The notes under the pieces are model-generated. The model made no database searches. It was not told the DNA's origin and worked only from the letters and a program-made list of their open reading frames with translations. This document shows, one piece after another, positions 1 to 9,083 of a DNA stretch of 64,000 bases; within the stretch, counting starts at the first letter, position 1, and every line of letters starts with the position of its first letter. The DNA comes from Marinilongibacter aquaticus (GTDB lineage: Bacteria > Bacteroidota > Bacteroidia > Cytophagales > Spirosomataceae), in assembly GCF_020149935.1 (NCBI RefSeq), contig NZ_CP083757.1, forward strand, positions 2,629,501 through 2,693,500, in the 5' to 3' direction. A program made the translations under genes and the position numbers.

Positions 1-1173
1 TTCATGAGCCGCGGTTTCTACCAATCTCTCCAAAAGATAAGTAGCCTCGGGCCTGCCCGCTCCGCGGTATGCATCCACTGCGGTAGTGTGCGTAAATGCA
101 CAAGTCATATCCAAATGGATTTTCGGTGTGGTATAAAGGCCTTGCAGCAATGTTCCGTGCAGGTAAGTAGGTACAGCCGTGGAGAAAGTAGAGAGATAGG
201 CTCCGATATTGGCAAAGGTTTTGATGCGAAGGCCCACAATTTTACCTTCATCATCAAAACCCATTTCGGCCGAAGAAATGTGATCCCGTCCGTGGGCATC
301 AGAAAGAAACGCTTCTGAGCGATCCGACGTCCATTTTATCGGAGCACCCAATTCTTTGGACGCCAAAGTAACCAAAGCTTCTTCTACATAGTGATAGATT
401 TTGCTTCCGAAACCTCCACCGACATCGGGACCCAAAACGCGTACCTTGTGCTCGGGTATCCCCAAAACAAAAGCACACATCAACAAACGAATAAGGTGTG
501 GATTTTGCGTAGACGTATATAAAGTATATTTATCGTAAACTGGGTCGTAATGCCCGACGTAGCTCCTTGGTTCTATGGCATTCGGAGCTACTCGATTGTT
601 TGTAAAATCGAGTTTGGTAATGTGTGTGGCCGTAGCCATGGCTGCGTCCACCTCTTCTTTTGGATTTCCAATCTCCCAGTCGAACACCATGTTGTCTTCA
701 AACTCATCGTGCACTTTCGGAGCTCCCGGTTCCATAGCCGCCTTGGCATTGGTCACTGCGGGCAAAACCTCCCAATCAATCCTGATTTCATCGGCGGCAT
801 CGCGAGCGGTATAATAATTATTGGCCACGACCATCGCCACTCCATCTCCGGCATGTCGGGCTTTGTCAGACACCAAAAGCGGGTGCTTGGGCTCACGCAT
901 GGTGGTGCCGTCTTTAAAATTCACTTGCCATCCGCAGGGCACGCCATTTACTTCTTCAAAGTCCTTTCCGGTGTATACCTTTACCACTCCTTCCATTTTT
1001 TCGGCACCCGAAGTATCCATGGATTTGATTCGAGCATGGGCATAAGGACTTCTCAAGATATAGGCATAAAGCATGCCCGGCAGTTTAATGTCGTCGGTAT
1101 AGCGGCCTTTTCCTGTAATGAAACGCTTGTCTTCAAGTCGTTTTACCGATTGGCCTATATAGTTTGTACTCAT
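1..1173 (-). CDS. Molybdopterin-binding (CoxL-type) hydroxylase large subunit, partial
   Basis: This is the N-terminal 391 residues of the large, molybdenum-cofactor-binding subunit of a xanthine dehydrogenase/aldehyde oxidase/CO dehydrogenase family enzyme. The reading frame is open to the window edge, so the C-terminal part lies outside. The start (reverse complement of 1171-1173) gives MSTNYIGQSVKRLEDKRF, a normal family N-terminus. Visible motifs are GPDVGGGFGSK and, near the edge, AYRGAGRPE. The last is typical of form II CoxL-like proteins; form I true CO dehydrogenases carry AYRCSFR at this place. The substrate is therefore probably an aldehyde, purine or other heterocycle and not CO. 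It lies 26 bp downstream of the 2Fe-2S subunit gene in one transcription unit. The FAD-binding medium subunit (CoxM) is not in the window and may follow beyond the left edge. Confidence 0.93.
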   Translation of the reverse strand, partial: MSTNYIGQSVKRLEDKRFITGKGRYTDDIKLPGMLYAYILRSPYAHARIKSMDTSGAEKMEGVVKVYTGKDFEEVNGVPCGWQVNFKDGTTMREPKHPLLVSDKARHAGDGVAMVVANNYYTARDAADEIRIDWEVLPAVTNAKAAMEPGAPKVHDEFEDNMVFDWEIGNPKEEVDAAMATATHITKLDFTNNRVAPNAIEPRSYVGHYDPVYDKYTLYTSTQNPHLIRLLMCAFVLGIPEHKVRVLGPDVGGGFGSKIYHYVEEALVTLASKELGAPIKWTSDRSEAFLSDAHGRDHISSAEMGFDDEGKIVGLRIKTFANIGAYLSTFSTAVPTYLHGTLLQGLYTTPKIHLDMTCAFTHTTAVDAYRGAGRPEATYLLERLVETAAHE

Positions 1174-1199
1174 TGTTTAATTCGTTTAGGTTTGAAAAA

Positions 1200-1679
1200 T
1201 CAAACAGCCACCTGGTTCATTTTTTCGCTGGCCTCTTTTACTGCTTTCACAATATTGTGATAACCCGTGCAACGACAGAAATTGCCCTCTAAAGCGGCCC
1301 GAATATCGTGTTCGGAAGGGGCGTCGTTTTGCTTCAGTAAATCTGCCGCCGACATAATCATACCCGGTGTACAAAAACCGCACTGCAAACCATGGCAGGA
1401 TTTGAACGTCTCTTGAAGCGGGTGCAAATTATCGCCATCCTGCAAGCCCTCGATTGTGGTGATCGACTTGCCATCGGCCTGAACCGCCAAGACCGTGCAA
1501 GACTTTACCGCCTTGCCGTCTATGTGTACCGTGCAGGCTCCGCAACTGCTCGTATCGCAGCCGACGTGCGTGCCGGTCAAATTCAATTTTTCTCGAAGCA
1601 AATGCACCAAGAGCATTCGCCCTTCTACCTCCAAGCTATGCTTTTGGCCATTCACTTCAATTTCTATTTTTTCCATCAT
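1200..1679 (-). CDS. 2Fe-2S (CoxS-type) small subunit of molybdenum hydroxylase
   Basis: The 159-residue protein passes electrons from the molybdenum site through two 2Fe-2S clusters. The plant-ferredoxin-like N-terminal cluster is held by Cys41, Cys46, Cys49 and Cys61 ([10 protein letters not shown] motif). The helical C-terminal cluster is held by Cys100, Cys103, Cys135 and Cys137 (CGFCTPG and CRCTGY motifs). All eight ligands are present and the length is normal for the family. There is a second possible ATG one codon downstream. The gene lies between the CoxG-like gene (28 bp upstream) and the large subunit gene, so the three form a leftward operon. Confidence 0.96.
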   Translation of the reverse strand: MMEKIEIEVNGQKHSLEVEGRMLLVHLLREKLNLTGTHVGCDTSSCGACTVHIDGKAVKSCTVLAVQADGKSITTIEGLQDGDNLHPLQETFKSCHGLQCGFCTPGMIMSAADLLKQNDAPSEHDIRAALEGNFCRCTGYHNIVKAVKEASEKMNQVAV

Positions 1680-1707
1680 TTCATTTTTATTGGGTTGCCG
1701 TTTCTAT

Positions 1708-2151
1708 TTAGTCTCTTTTTAATTCTGCTTCGAAATTGTCGAAGAACTGCTTGGTCAATGTGTTGGCCACGCCTGTCATTACACGTCCGCCTGTACGGGC
1801 CAATAAGCCCGACACATTGGCCTTTCCATCAAAAGAAAGTCTTGTTTTGCCCTCTTCTGCGGGTTCCATTTTCATAAAAACATCTGCTGCGACATTGCCA
1901 ATTTTGCTGTTCTGCTGCACTTTTAAGGTGAGGCTTTCGTGCTCGCTTTTGTCTACAATTTGAGCTGTTCCTTCAAATCGCCCTTTCACTGGGCCAATTT
2001 TCACTTCAGCAATGGCCTTATAATTGTCTTCGCTCTCGAGTTCGAGTTGGCTGATGCCGGGTGTAATTCTGGCCAGAGTTTCCGGATCCAAAATCATTTT
2101 CCATATTGTTTCCACAGGGGCCTCAAGTACATGTGAGCCTGATAAATCCAT
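1708..2151 (-). CDS. CoxG-like SRPBCC protein
   Basis: A 147-residue protein of the CoxG/SRPBCC (START-like hydrophobic pocket) family. It opens with MDLSGSHVLEAPVETIWKMI, the usual start of CoxG proteins, and covers a single SRPBCC domain with no obvious membrane anchor. In aerobic CO dehydrogenase clusters CoxG is reported to help recruit the enzyme to the membrane or bind quinone; whether that holds for this form II enzyme is unknown. It is the first gene of the leftward hydroxylase operon and is divergent from the AraC regulator at 2328. Confidence 0.87.
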   Translation of the reverse strand: MDLSGSHVLEAPVETIWKMILDPETLARITPGISQLELESEDNYKAIAEVKIGPVKGRFEGTAQIVDKSEHESLTLKVQQNSKIGNVAADVFMKMEPAEEGKTRLSFDGKANVSGLLARTGGRVMTGVANTLTKQFFDNFEAELKRD

Positions 2152-2182
2152 AATTTGTTGACTGGTTTCGTTTTGACTTTTT

Positions 2183-2190
2183 CAAAGATA
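2183..2190 (-). promoter_or_regulatory. Bacteroidota-type -7 box ahead of the coxGSL operon
   Basis: On the minus strand the sequence reads TATCTTTG, a match to the TAnnTTTG element used by the Bacteroidota primary sigma factor. It lies about 30 bp upstream of the coxG-like start codon. A clear TTTG -33 box at the usual distance is missing; the best candidate is TTGA at 2207-2210. The divergent 176-bp region shared with the AraC gene is the likely place for regulator binding, but no clear direct repeat was recognised there. Confidence 0.4.
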
Positions 2191-2327
2191 ATATAGTCAA
2201 ATTCCATCAATTTTCAATATTCCCTTATTTTATTTAACTATTCTATCATTTCCTTTAAGCTCTTCATCATAAAACATTTAAGAATTCGTAGATTGAAAAT
2301 ATAAAGTACTCCTTAACCCAATCAGAA

Positions 2328-3302
2328 ATGCACTTAAGAAAGGACGATTTGAACCCTCATCTGCGGCAGAGGAAGCTGGAAGACATGGTAGAAAACCGCA
2401 CATCCTACACGATAGAGTTTGCAGAGCTGAACATATACGAAACACATCAAAAGGCCGAAAAGGTGGAACTCGCCTTTCCCGACCCTGTGCTGGCCAGCAT
2501 GATTCGCGGAAAGAAAATAATGCACCTTAAAAACGAGGCTCCCTTTACTTTTCTTCCGGGTGAATCGGTGATTGTTTCGGGGTACGAAAAGATGGTAATC
2601 GATTTTCCGGAAGCCGATATCGACAACCCGACACAATGCCTGGCACTGGCTCTTTCTTCCGAAAAAATATTGAAGATAATTGCCGAATTGAACGAAAAGA
2701 CGCCTTTGATAGACGACAAAAAAGGCTGGCAATTGGATAATGAAAACTTCTATTTCACCAATGATCAGGTTGTCAATTATCTACTTTCGCACCTGATCGA
2801 AATCTTCACGGAAAACAACAAAGCCAAGGATGTTTTCGCCGAATACACTTTGAAAGAGCTGATTATCCGCCTGATGCAAACAAAGGCCCGCCACTTCTTA
2901 TTGAACAATCTTCAGCAGCAATCGACATCAAACAGACTCGCCTTTGCCCTGCAATACATCGAAGAGCATTTGGACGAACGCATTACCGTGTCCAAACTCG
3001 CCGACAAAGCCTGCATGAGCGAAGCGTCTTTTTTCAGGGCTTTCAAAAACCAATTGGGACTTTCTCCGATCGAGTTCATTCAACAAAAAAGAATTGCCTT
3101 GGCTCAAGGCCTGCTGACGGATATCCAATTGACCATTGCCGATATCAGTGCCTGTTGCGGATTCAATAGCCTGAATCATTTTTTCAATGTGTTCAAAAAG
3201 TACACCAAGACCACTCCGGCACAGTATCGGAAAAGTTTTTTCGAGAAAAACCTAAAAGGCAAGATACCTTTGCATTTCCTTACCGACACTTCGCACTTTT
3301 AG
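2328..3302 (+). CDS. AraC-family transcriptional regulator
   Basis: A 324-residue one-component regulator. Residues from about 20 to 180 form an AraC N-terminal cupin-like effector domain of the kind that starts with a YTIEFAELNIYETHQ-like segment. Residues from about 205 to 305 hold the two helix-turn-helix units of the AraC DNA-binding domain (ITVSKLADKACMSEASFFRAFK, then ISACCGFNSLNHFFNVFKKYTKTTPAQYRK). It is transcribed away from the coxGSL operon and ends one base before the XdhC/CoxI gene. It most likely controls the molybdenum hydroxylase genes on one or both sides; this is inferred from position. The inducer is unknown. Confidence 0.93.
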   Translation: MHLRKDDLNPHLRQRKLEDMVENRTSYTIEFAELNIYETHQKAEKVELAFPDPVLASMIRGKKIMHLKNEAPFTFLPGESVIVSGYEKMVIDFPEADIDNPTQCLALALSSEKILKIIAELNEKTPLIDDKKGWQLDNENFYFTNDQVVNYLLSHLIEIFTENNKAKDVFAEYTLKELIIRLMQTKARHFLLNNLQQQSTSNRLAFALQYIEEHLDERITVSKLADKACMSEASFFRAFKNQLGLSPIEFIQQKRIALAQGLLTDIQLTIADISACCGFNSLNHFFNVFKKYTKTTPAQYRKSFFEKNLKGKIPLHFLTDTSHF

Positions 3303-3303
3303 C

Positions 3304-4401
3304 ATGAAAGAAATAAAGAAAATTGTAGCCGCGTTCCAACAAAAAGAATCCAATGAAAAAATGGCCTTGGCCACGGTGGTGCGTGTAGAAGGCTCTTCCT
3401 ACCGCCGAATGGGAGCACGTATGCTGGTTTCCGAACGCGGCAATTGGGTAGGGGGCATCAGCGGGGGCTGCCTCGAAGGCGACGCCCTAAAGCGGGCCCG
3501 AATGGCCATTTTGAAAGACAAAGCCTCGGTGATAACCTACGACACCAGTATCGACGACGATCACCAAATAGGTGTCGGCTTGGGTTGCAACGGCATCATC
3601 GACGTGCTTTTTACGCCAATCGACGAAAAAGACCCGAACAACCCGATTGCCCTTTTTCAAAAAATACTCTCCGAAAGACGCCAGACCCGCAGACTCCTCA
3701 CCATTTCGAAAAGCGAAAACAGTAAAGAATTGGGCAAAGTTTTCGAATTCACCGCCCCCTCAAGCCTAGAAGCTTTCGATTCGATTCCAGACAAAAATGA
3801 GCTGGCCGAAGCCTTGGCTCAATTGCAAAAATCGAAGAATTTTCACCTTTCCGAAACCTTGCACATTTTTGCGGAAGTATTGCCGCCGAGCCTTCACATC
3901 TTGCTCATGGGCCACCAATATGACCTTTACCCTTTGATCGACATGATCGACCAACTGGGCTGGGATTGCACCGTGGTTGCCCAAGCCGAAAAGGTAAAAA
4001 GCAATAAACCTCTGCAAATTTGGCCACCTGAAAAGTTGGAAAGCCTTACGGTGGACAATTGTACGGCCGTTATTCTGATGTCGCATTCGCTACAAACCGA
4101 CAAACGTAACCTGAAAACGGTAATGCAATGGCCTGTACCCTATATTGGTCTTTTAGGCCCTCTCGAACGTTCAAAACGTATTTTCAGAGAATTGGAAGAA
4201 GAAGGTCTTGCCTTTTCCGCAGAAATACAGAATCGTCTTTTTGCCCCCGTAGGCCTAAATCTGGGAGCCACAAGCCCTGAAGAAATCGCACTTTCGATGG
4301 TTGCAGAAATAAAAAGTATCTTTGCCCATCGTGATGCCCGTCCGCTCAGAGAACGGCGAGAACCCATTCACGAAAGAGACAAACCGATGAAATTCTATTG
4401 A
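3304..4401 (+). CDS. XdhC/CoxI family molybdenum hydroxylase maturation factor
   Basis: A 365-residue XdhC/CoxI-type protein. Such proteins bind the molybdenum cofactor, protect it during sulfuration and hand it to xanthine-dehydrogenase-like enzymes. The N-terminal CoxI domain carries the GGISGGCLEGD motif with Cys56 and a second GLGCNGIIDV motif near residue 95. The C-terminal Rossmann-like XdhC domain spans roughly residues 190-350. It starts one base after the AraC gene stops and ends one base before moeA starts, so the three are clearly one operon. Its presence supports the large subunit at the window edge being a functional molybdenum hydroxylase. Confidence 0.94.
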   Translation: MKEIKKIVAAFQQKESNEKMALATVVRVEGSSYRRMGARMLVSERGNWVGGISGGCLEGDALKRARMAILKDKASVITYDTSIDDDHQIGVGLGCNGIIDVLFTPIDEKDPNNPIALFQKILSERRQTRRLLTISKSENSKELGKVFEFTAPSSLEAFDSIPDKNELAEALAQLQKSKNFHLSETLHIFAEVLPPSLHILLMGHQYDLYPLIDMIDQLGWDCTVVAQAEKVKSNKPLQIWPPEKLESLTVDNCTAVILMSHSLQTDKRNLKTVMQWPVPYIGLLGPLERSKRIFRELEEEGLAFSAEIQNRLFAPVGLNLGATSPEEIALSMVAEIKSIFAHRDARPLRERREPIHERDKPMKFY

Positions 4402-4402
4402 C

Positions 4403-5587
4403 ATGCTTTCAAGCCAAAACGCCAGTGAGCTGATTCTATCCCAACAAATCGAACTGAAAAAAAGTACAGTTCCGTTTGCACAAGCTCTTGGCTGCGTCTT
4501 GGGTGAAGATATTCGAGCAGACAGAGATTTCCCGCCTTTCGACCGCGTAACTATGGACGGTTACGCATTGGCCAGCAAAAACTACGCAAAGGGGCAAAGG
4601 GCTTTTAAAGTAGAAAGCATACAATTTGCCGGAGAGCCTTTAAACACTTTGCTTGACAAAACCGCCTGTGTAGAAGTGATGACGGGCTGTATGTTGCCCG
4701 AAAACGCCGACACGGTTATTCGTTACGAAGACAGCATTCGCCAAGCCAATGAAGTTACTTTTCTGGACAATTTGGCCCTACAAAAAAACATCCACCGTCG
4801 AGGAAGCGACCGAAAAAAAGGTGATATTCTGCTCAAAGCTGGCCAGCAACTTCGGGCTCCTGATCTCGCGATTTTGGCCACTGTGGGGAAAACGAAAGTA
4901 CAAGTTTACACTTTCCCGAAAGTAGCCTTCATTACCAGCGGAGACGAACTTGTGCCTGTGGAGCAAAAACCATTGGCCCATCAAATTCGAAAATCGAATG
5001 TCTTTGCAGTCTCGGCTCTATTGAAGCCTTTTATTGAGGAGATTTCACATTTCCACTTGCCAGACGACCTGCCCGAAACTATCCGACAACTTACGGATAT
5101 TCTGCAGCAATTCGATGTCCTCATTCTTTCCGGTGGGGTATCGGCAGGCAAAAAAGACTATATCCCAGAAGCCCTCGATCGCATTGGTGTTGATCGCCTT
5201 TTTCATAAAATCGCTCAACGACCAGGCAAGCCTATGTGGTTTGGGAAAAAAGAGAATCAATTGATTTTTGCTTTGCCGGGAAATCCCGTGTCTGCATTCA
5301 TGTGTGCTGTGCGTTATGTAAAGCCTTGGTTTATGCAAAATGCTGGACTGGAAATCGAAAAACAGGAAGCCATTCTAGCCGAAAATGTGGAATTCAAACC
5401 GGATCTCAGTTATTTCATGCAGGTTACCCTGAAGCAAGAAAACGGACAATTCTGGGCCTATCCCTGCGAAGGGCACGGCAGCGGCGACCTCGCCAACCTC
5501 TCGCGAGCACAGGCATTTCTGGAGCTACCCCAAACTACAGAATCTTTGTTTGAAAAAGGGAATGTCTTTCCCCTTTGGAAGTGGTAA
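4403..5587 (+). CDS. moeA: Molybdopterin molybdotransferase MoeA
   Basis: MoeA inserts molybdate into adenylylated molybdopterin, the last step in making the molybdenum cofactor. The 394-residue length is normal. Family landmarks are the N-terminal segment DRDFPPFDRVTMDGYA, the central SGGVSAGKKDY motif of the MPT-binding domain, GDELVPV, and LPGNPVSAF. It is the third gene of the AraC-XdhC-MoeA operon, so cofactor insertion appears to be co-expressed with enzyme maturation. It may be a locus-dedicated copy beside a second housekeeping moeA elsewhere; this cannot be decided here. Confidence 0.96.
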   Translation: MLSSQNASELILSQQIELKKSTVPFAQALGCVLGEDIRADRDFPPFDRVTMDGYALASKNYAKGQRAFKVESIQFAGEPLNTLLDKTACVEVMTGCMLPENADTVIRYEDSIRQANEVTFLDNLALQKNIHRRGSDRKKGDILLKAGQQLRAPDLAILATVGKTKVQVYTFPKVAFITSGDELVPVEQKPLAHQIRKSNVFAVSALLKPFIEEISHFHLPDDLPETIRQLTDILQQFDVLILSGGVSAGKKDYIPEALDRIGVDRLFHKIAQRPGKPMWFGKKENQLIFALPGNPVSAFMCAVRYVKPWFMQNAGLEIEKQEAILAENVEFKPDLSYFMQVTLKQENGQFWAYPCEGHGSGDLANLSRAQAFLELPQTTESLFEKGNVFPLWKW

Positions 5588-5600
5588 AACCCCATTGCGA

Positions 5601-5978
5601 TTACCGTTTCCTTCCCCTCGTTTTCATTTCGTTTTGCAATTTCCGCTCGAGTAGAATTTCCACAATCACCTGCTTGGGCAATGCCTTTTCATACGGAATT
5701 TGCAGCGTCCCCTTGCTCAATTTGTAGCCTTCGAGAAGAGAGGCCCAAGTGGGATTGTTCAAAATACCACCCGGAAAAAAGCTGAAATGCTTTTGGAAGG
5801 CCCCGAAGTACACCAATATGCCCTTGTACCGATAGGCAGGCATGCGATAACTGATGCATTCTTCAGCCTCGGGTACAGTTTCGCGAATCAGCTCGCGTAT
5901 CTCTTGGAGGCGTTCCTGTTGTTTTTCTTCAAACCAGCCAATGTATTCGTCTACATCTTTCGCAATACGTTTTTCCAT
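5601..5978 (-). CDS. DUF1801 (YdhG-like) protein
   Basis: A 125-residue DUF1801 protein with the family's CISYRMPAYRYKG segment, a central FGAFQKHFSFFPGG segment and a basic C-terminus. The fold is that of the YdhG/Fra group; a role in iron handling has been suggested for some members but is not established. It starts one base downstream of the end of the yqgE-like gene and is convergent with moeA (13-bp gap). Confidence 0.85.
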   Translation of the reverse strand: MEKRIAKDVDEYIGWFEEKQQERLQEIRELIRETVPEAEECISYRMPAYRYKGILVYFGAFQKHFSFFPGGILNNPTWASLLEGYKLSKGTLQIPYEKALPKQVIVEILLERKLQNEMKTRGRKR

Positions 5979-5979
5979 A

Positions 5980-6528
5980 TCAATTGAGTCGAGGATCTAC
6001 AGGATAATTGCTTTTCACTTTGTATTCGCCGCCCATATTCCGTAAAACTTTCCGCCAAAAAACTTCGGGATCAGAATCAAAAATCATTTCAGAATCCGTG
6101 GGTGTGATAATCCAAGAATTCGATTTCATTTCTCCTTCAAGCTGCCCTTTGCCCCAACCCGAATAGCCCACAAAGAAGCGAATATCATTACTCTGCACCA
6201 GCCCGCTGTTCAACATGCTTTTCAGCACCTCGAAATCGCCCGACCAGTACAACCCGTTTTTTAATGAAACGGCATCGGGTATACGATCGCCAAGGCGGTG
6301 AATAAAGTGCAAGGTATTGTATTCAACCGGTCCGCCGATGTAAAGTGGGGCGTCGAAGTAGATTTCATCGACTGCATCATTCAAACTCAAATTGGACTTG
6401 TGATTCAATACAAGGCCAAAAGAGCCCTCTGCATTGTGCTCGCAAAGCATAACTACCGAACGCTCAAAATTTGGATCGCCCAAATAGGGCTCGGCTATCA
6501 ATAAATTCCCTTTTTTTAGCTCGTGCAT
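5980..6528 (-). CDS. YqgE/AlgH family protein
   Basis: A 182-residue YqgE/AlgH (DUF179) protein. Family hallmarks are the N-terminal GNLLIAEPYLGDPNFERSVV, the GGPVEYNTLHFIH core, and FFVGYSGWGKGQLEGE near the C-terminus. The fold is known but the biochemical function is not settled; AlgH was first linked to alginate regulation. It lies about 70 bp downstream of recF on the same strand and directly upstream of the DUF1801 gene. Confidence 0.94.
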   Translation of the reverse strand: MHELKKGNLLIAEPYLGDPNFERSVVMLCEHNAEGSFGLVLNHKSNLSLNDAVDEIYFDAPLYIGGPVEYNTLHFIHRLGDRIPDAVSLKNGLYWSGDFEVLKSMLNSGLVQSNDIRFFVGYSGWGKGQLEGEMKSNSWIITPTDSEMIFDSDPEVFWRKVLRNMGGEYKVKSNYPVDPRLN

Positions 6529-6602
6529 AGTGTTTGCTGATTTTATCTACAAAATAGCGGCCAAAGCTTGGCTTTCAAAGGAATTGCCCGACAATCCTCA
6601 AA

Positions 6603-7676
6603 CTAGAGTTCAAAAAAGCGGACATCCACCCCGACTTCGCTCAAAAATTTCGCGGTTCGCTCGGGCCGGGCATCGCTGATGAAAATCTGCCCAAACTGTT
6701 TGGTTTCGATTTTGGCAATCAATTGAGCAATTCGTGCATCGTCCAATTTATCGAAAATATCGTCGAGCAAGAGAATGGGCTTAAAACCCTTTTGTTTTTC
6801 CAGCAATTCGAAATGGGCCAACTTCATTGCCAACACAAAGGATTTTCGCTGCCCCTGCGATCCAAATTTCTTGAAAGGCTTTTCGTCGAAAAGAAAGCTA
6901 AAATCATCTTTGTGAATGCCCAGCGTTGTGCGTTGTGCGGCCACGTCTGTCCTTTGGGCATTTCGAAAGACTTTGGGAAAATCACTGCCCACTTCTGTTT
7001 CGTAGCTAATTCCCACCACTTCCTTTCCACCAGAAATTTCCTGATAATGCATTTTGACCAATGGCTCAATTTCTGCAATAAAATGCGTCCTCTTCTCCGC
7101 AATTTCCATGGCCAGTTCCACCAAAGATTGGGAGTAACTATCCAAGAGTTTCTGATCGAAATACTGCCTTTCGGCAAACTGTTTTAAAAGCTGGTTTCGC
7201 TGTTCCAGTTGCCTGTTGTATCGCTGATAAGCCGAAAGGAAATCGCCGTCGAATTGCGACATCATGCTGTCGAAAAGCTTTCTTCGCGTGTCGCTGGCAT
7301 CCCGAATCATATCCGTATCATCGGGTGCAATCAGCACCAGAGGAAATTTGCCAATGTGCTGAGCCAGTTTCTCGTAGGCTTTGCCGTCGGTCAACAACAC
7401 CTTTCGCTGGCCGTCCTTCAAGCTCAAATTAATGGTTTCGACTTCCTCCTTAAAAAATTCGCCTTCCACTACCATCAACGCTTCGCCATGGCGAATACTC
7501 AACTGATCTTTCTTTTGCACCGCACTTTTTGTAAGGGCCAACATATATATGGCGTCGAGCAAATTGGTTTTTCCGCTGCCGTTCTCACCCACGATACAAT
7601 TCACCTGCTCCGAAAATTGCAGTTTTCTTTCAGAGTGGTTTCGGAAATTGTACAAACGGATCGAACGGAGATGCAT
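6603..7676 (-). CDS. recF: DNA replication/repair protein RecF
   Basis: RecF is an SMC-like ATPase that loads RecA at gapped DNA together with RecO and RecR. Starting from the ATG at 7676 the protein has 357 residues, a normal length; a TTG seven codons further upstream (7697) would add only a non-conserved tail. The Walker A motif GENGSGKT is at residues 30-37, an ABC signature-like FGSQGQRKSF lies in the C-terminal third, and the Walker B segment is LLLDDIFDKLD. recF is divergent from pdhA and is not next to dnaA/dnaN, as is usual in Bacteroidota. Confidence 0.96.
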   Translation of the reverse strand: MHLRSIRLYNFRNHSERKLQFSEQVNCIVGENGSGKTNLLDAIYMLALTKSAVQKKDQLSIRHGEALMVVEGEFFKEEVETINLSLKDGQRKVLLTDGKAYEKLAQHIGKFPLVLIAPDDTDMIRDASDTRRKLFDSMMSQFDGDFLSAYQRYNRQLEQRNQLLKQFAERQYFDQKLLDSYSQSLVELAMEIAEKRTHFIAEIEPLVKMHYQEISGGKEVVGISYETEVGSDFPKVFRNAQRTDVAAQRTTLGIHKDDFSFLFDEKPFKKFGSQGQRKSFVLAMKLAHFELLEKQKGFKPILLLDDIFDKLDDARIAQLIAKIETKQFGQIFISDARPERTAKFLSEVGVDVRFFEL

Positions 7677-7799
7677 GGGCAAACTGTTTGAGCCCAAAGT
7701 TGAAAAAACAAATCCAAAGCAGAAAAGACCTTGAGATTATCTCTTCGCCGAAATGCCTAGAATTGTGGTTTGTCTTGCAAAGAATCGGCATTTCCGCTT

Positions 7800-7807
7800 A
7801 TCTTTGC
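7800..7807 (+). promoter_or_regulatory. Candidate -7 promoter box upstream of pdhA
   Basis: TATCTTTG matches the Bacteroidota TAnnTTTG -7 element and lies 76 bp ahead of the pdhA start. A TTTG occurs at 7770-7773, but the 26-bp spacing is longer than the usual 18-21, so the pairing is uncertain. Confidence 0.4.
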
Positions 7808-7883
7808 AATCCCTGTGTTTTTCGGAGAAAACTTTTTACTTTGAAGAACCTTAATTGAGCCTCAAAATATTATCTACAGTTTT

Positions 7884-8900
7884 ATGGCAGCTAAAAAGAA
7901 AGCAGCAGAAAAAACAAAATATTCGAAAGAGCAATACCTGTATTGGTACGAATCGATGTACCTCCAACGCAAGTTCGAGGAAAAGGCGGGTCAGCTTTAT
8001 GGCCAACAAAAAATCAGAGGGTTTTGCCACCTGTACATCGGTCAGGAAGCCTGCTCTTCAGGTGCAGTTTCTGCTTTGGACAAAGACGACAAATACATCA
8101 CTTCATACCGTGACCACGGACAACCGTTGGCTTTGGGCACCTATCCCGGTGCTGTAATGGCCGAGCTTTTTGGGAAAGCCACAGGCACCACAAAGGGCAA
8201 GGGTGGATCAATGCACATATTTGACAAAGAAGTGAATTTCATGGGCGGGCACGGGATTGTTGGAGCACAGATTCCAATGGCTGCGGGCATTGCCTTCTCA
8301 GAAAAATACCGCGGCACACAAGGCGTGTGTATCTGCTACATGGGCGACGGTGCCGTACGTCAAGGAGCTTTCCACGAAGCATTGAACTTGGCCATGACCT
8401 GGAAATTGCCTGTAATCTATGTAGTGGAAAACAACGGCTACGCGATGGGTACGTCTGTAGCCCGTTCTTCAAATGTAAAAGAGCTTTATACTTTGGCCGA
8501 AGCCTACGATATGCCTGCCGAACCGGTAGACGCCATGGATGTGGAAGCCGTGCACGAGGCAGTAAGCCGTGCGGCTGAAAGAGCTCGTAAAGGTGACGGA
8601 CCGACATTCTTGGAATTTAAAACTTACCGATTCAGAGGGCACTCGATGTCGGATCCACAAAAATACCGCACCAAAGAGGAAGTAGCCGAGTGGAAAATGC
8701 GTGATCCAGTGGAAATGGTGAAACACACTATTTTGGAAAACAAAATCGCGACGGAAGATGAGCTCAAAAGCATCGACGAGAAAGTAAAAGGTCAAGTGGC
8801 CGATGCCGTGAAGTTTGCCGAAGAATCTCCTTTCCCAGATGCTTCAGAAGCTTTCAAAGACATCTATATGCAAGAAGATTACCCCTTTGTAATGGAATAA
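7884..8900 (+). CDS. pdhA: Pyruvate dehydrogenase E1 component subunit alpha
   Basis: The 338-residue thiamine-diphosphate-dependent alpha subunit of a heterotetrameric pyruvate dehydrogenase E1. It decarboxylates pyruvate and reductively acetylates the lipoyl group of E2. The TPP-binding motif GDGAVRQGAFHEALNLA ending at ENNGYAMGT is intact, as are the FCHLYIGQEA and GHGIVGAQIPMAAG segments and the phosphorylation-loop-like YRFRGHSMSDP. The beta subunit gene is not adjacent, which is common in Bacteroidota. A strong hairpin terminator follows, so the gene is probably monocistronic. Confidence 0.96.
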   Translation: MAAKKKAAEKTKYSKEQYLYWYESMYLQRKFEEKAGQLYGQQKIRGFCHLYIGQEACSSGAVSALDKDDKYITSYRDHGQPLALGTYPGAVMAELFGKATGTTKGKGGSMHIFDKEVNFMGGHGIVGAQIPMAAGIAFSEKYRGTQGVCICYMGDGAVRQGAFHEALNLAMTWKLPVIYVVENNGYAMGTSVARSSNVKELYTLAEAYDMPAEPVDAMDVEAVHEAVSRAAERARKGDGPTFLEFKTYRFRGHSMSDPQKYRTKEEVAEWKMRDPVEMVKHTILENKIATEDELKSIDEKVKGQVADAVKFAEESPFPDASEAFKDIYMQEDYPFVME

Positions 8901-8924
8901 TTTTACTGCAAAACCGAACAGCAG

Positions 8925-8954
8925 AAAAGAGGCCGCACGTGCCTCTTTTTTGTT
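8925..8954 (+). terminator. Rho-independent terminator after pdhA
   Basis: A perfect 9-bp stem AAAAGAGGC/GCCTCTTTT (8925-8933 with 8941-8949) with a 7-base loop is followed by more T residues. It lies 25 bp downstream of the pdhA stop codon. Confidence 0.88.
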
Positions 8955-9022
8955 TTATCAGCCCACTGAAACCCCTTTATTACAATTTAGGACAATTCGA
9001 ATTCAATTTTTAACCCAAAGTA

Positions 9023-9055
9023 TTGAACGAATTAAAAATCAATTTCCTAAATTTG
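9023..9055 (+). promoter_or_regulatory. Bacteroidota-type promoter of the TPR gene
   Basis: A TTGA at 9023-9026 and TAAATTTG at 9048-9055 (21-bp spacer) fit the -33/-7 promoter pattern of Bacteroidota. The start codon of the next gene is 29 bp downstream. Confidence 0.55.
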
Positions 9056-9083
9056 CACCTCAAAAATTGTAGCTTACGCAAAA

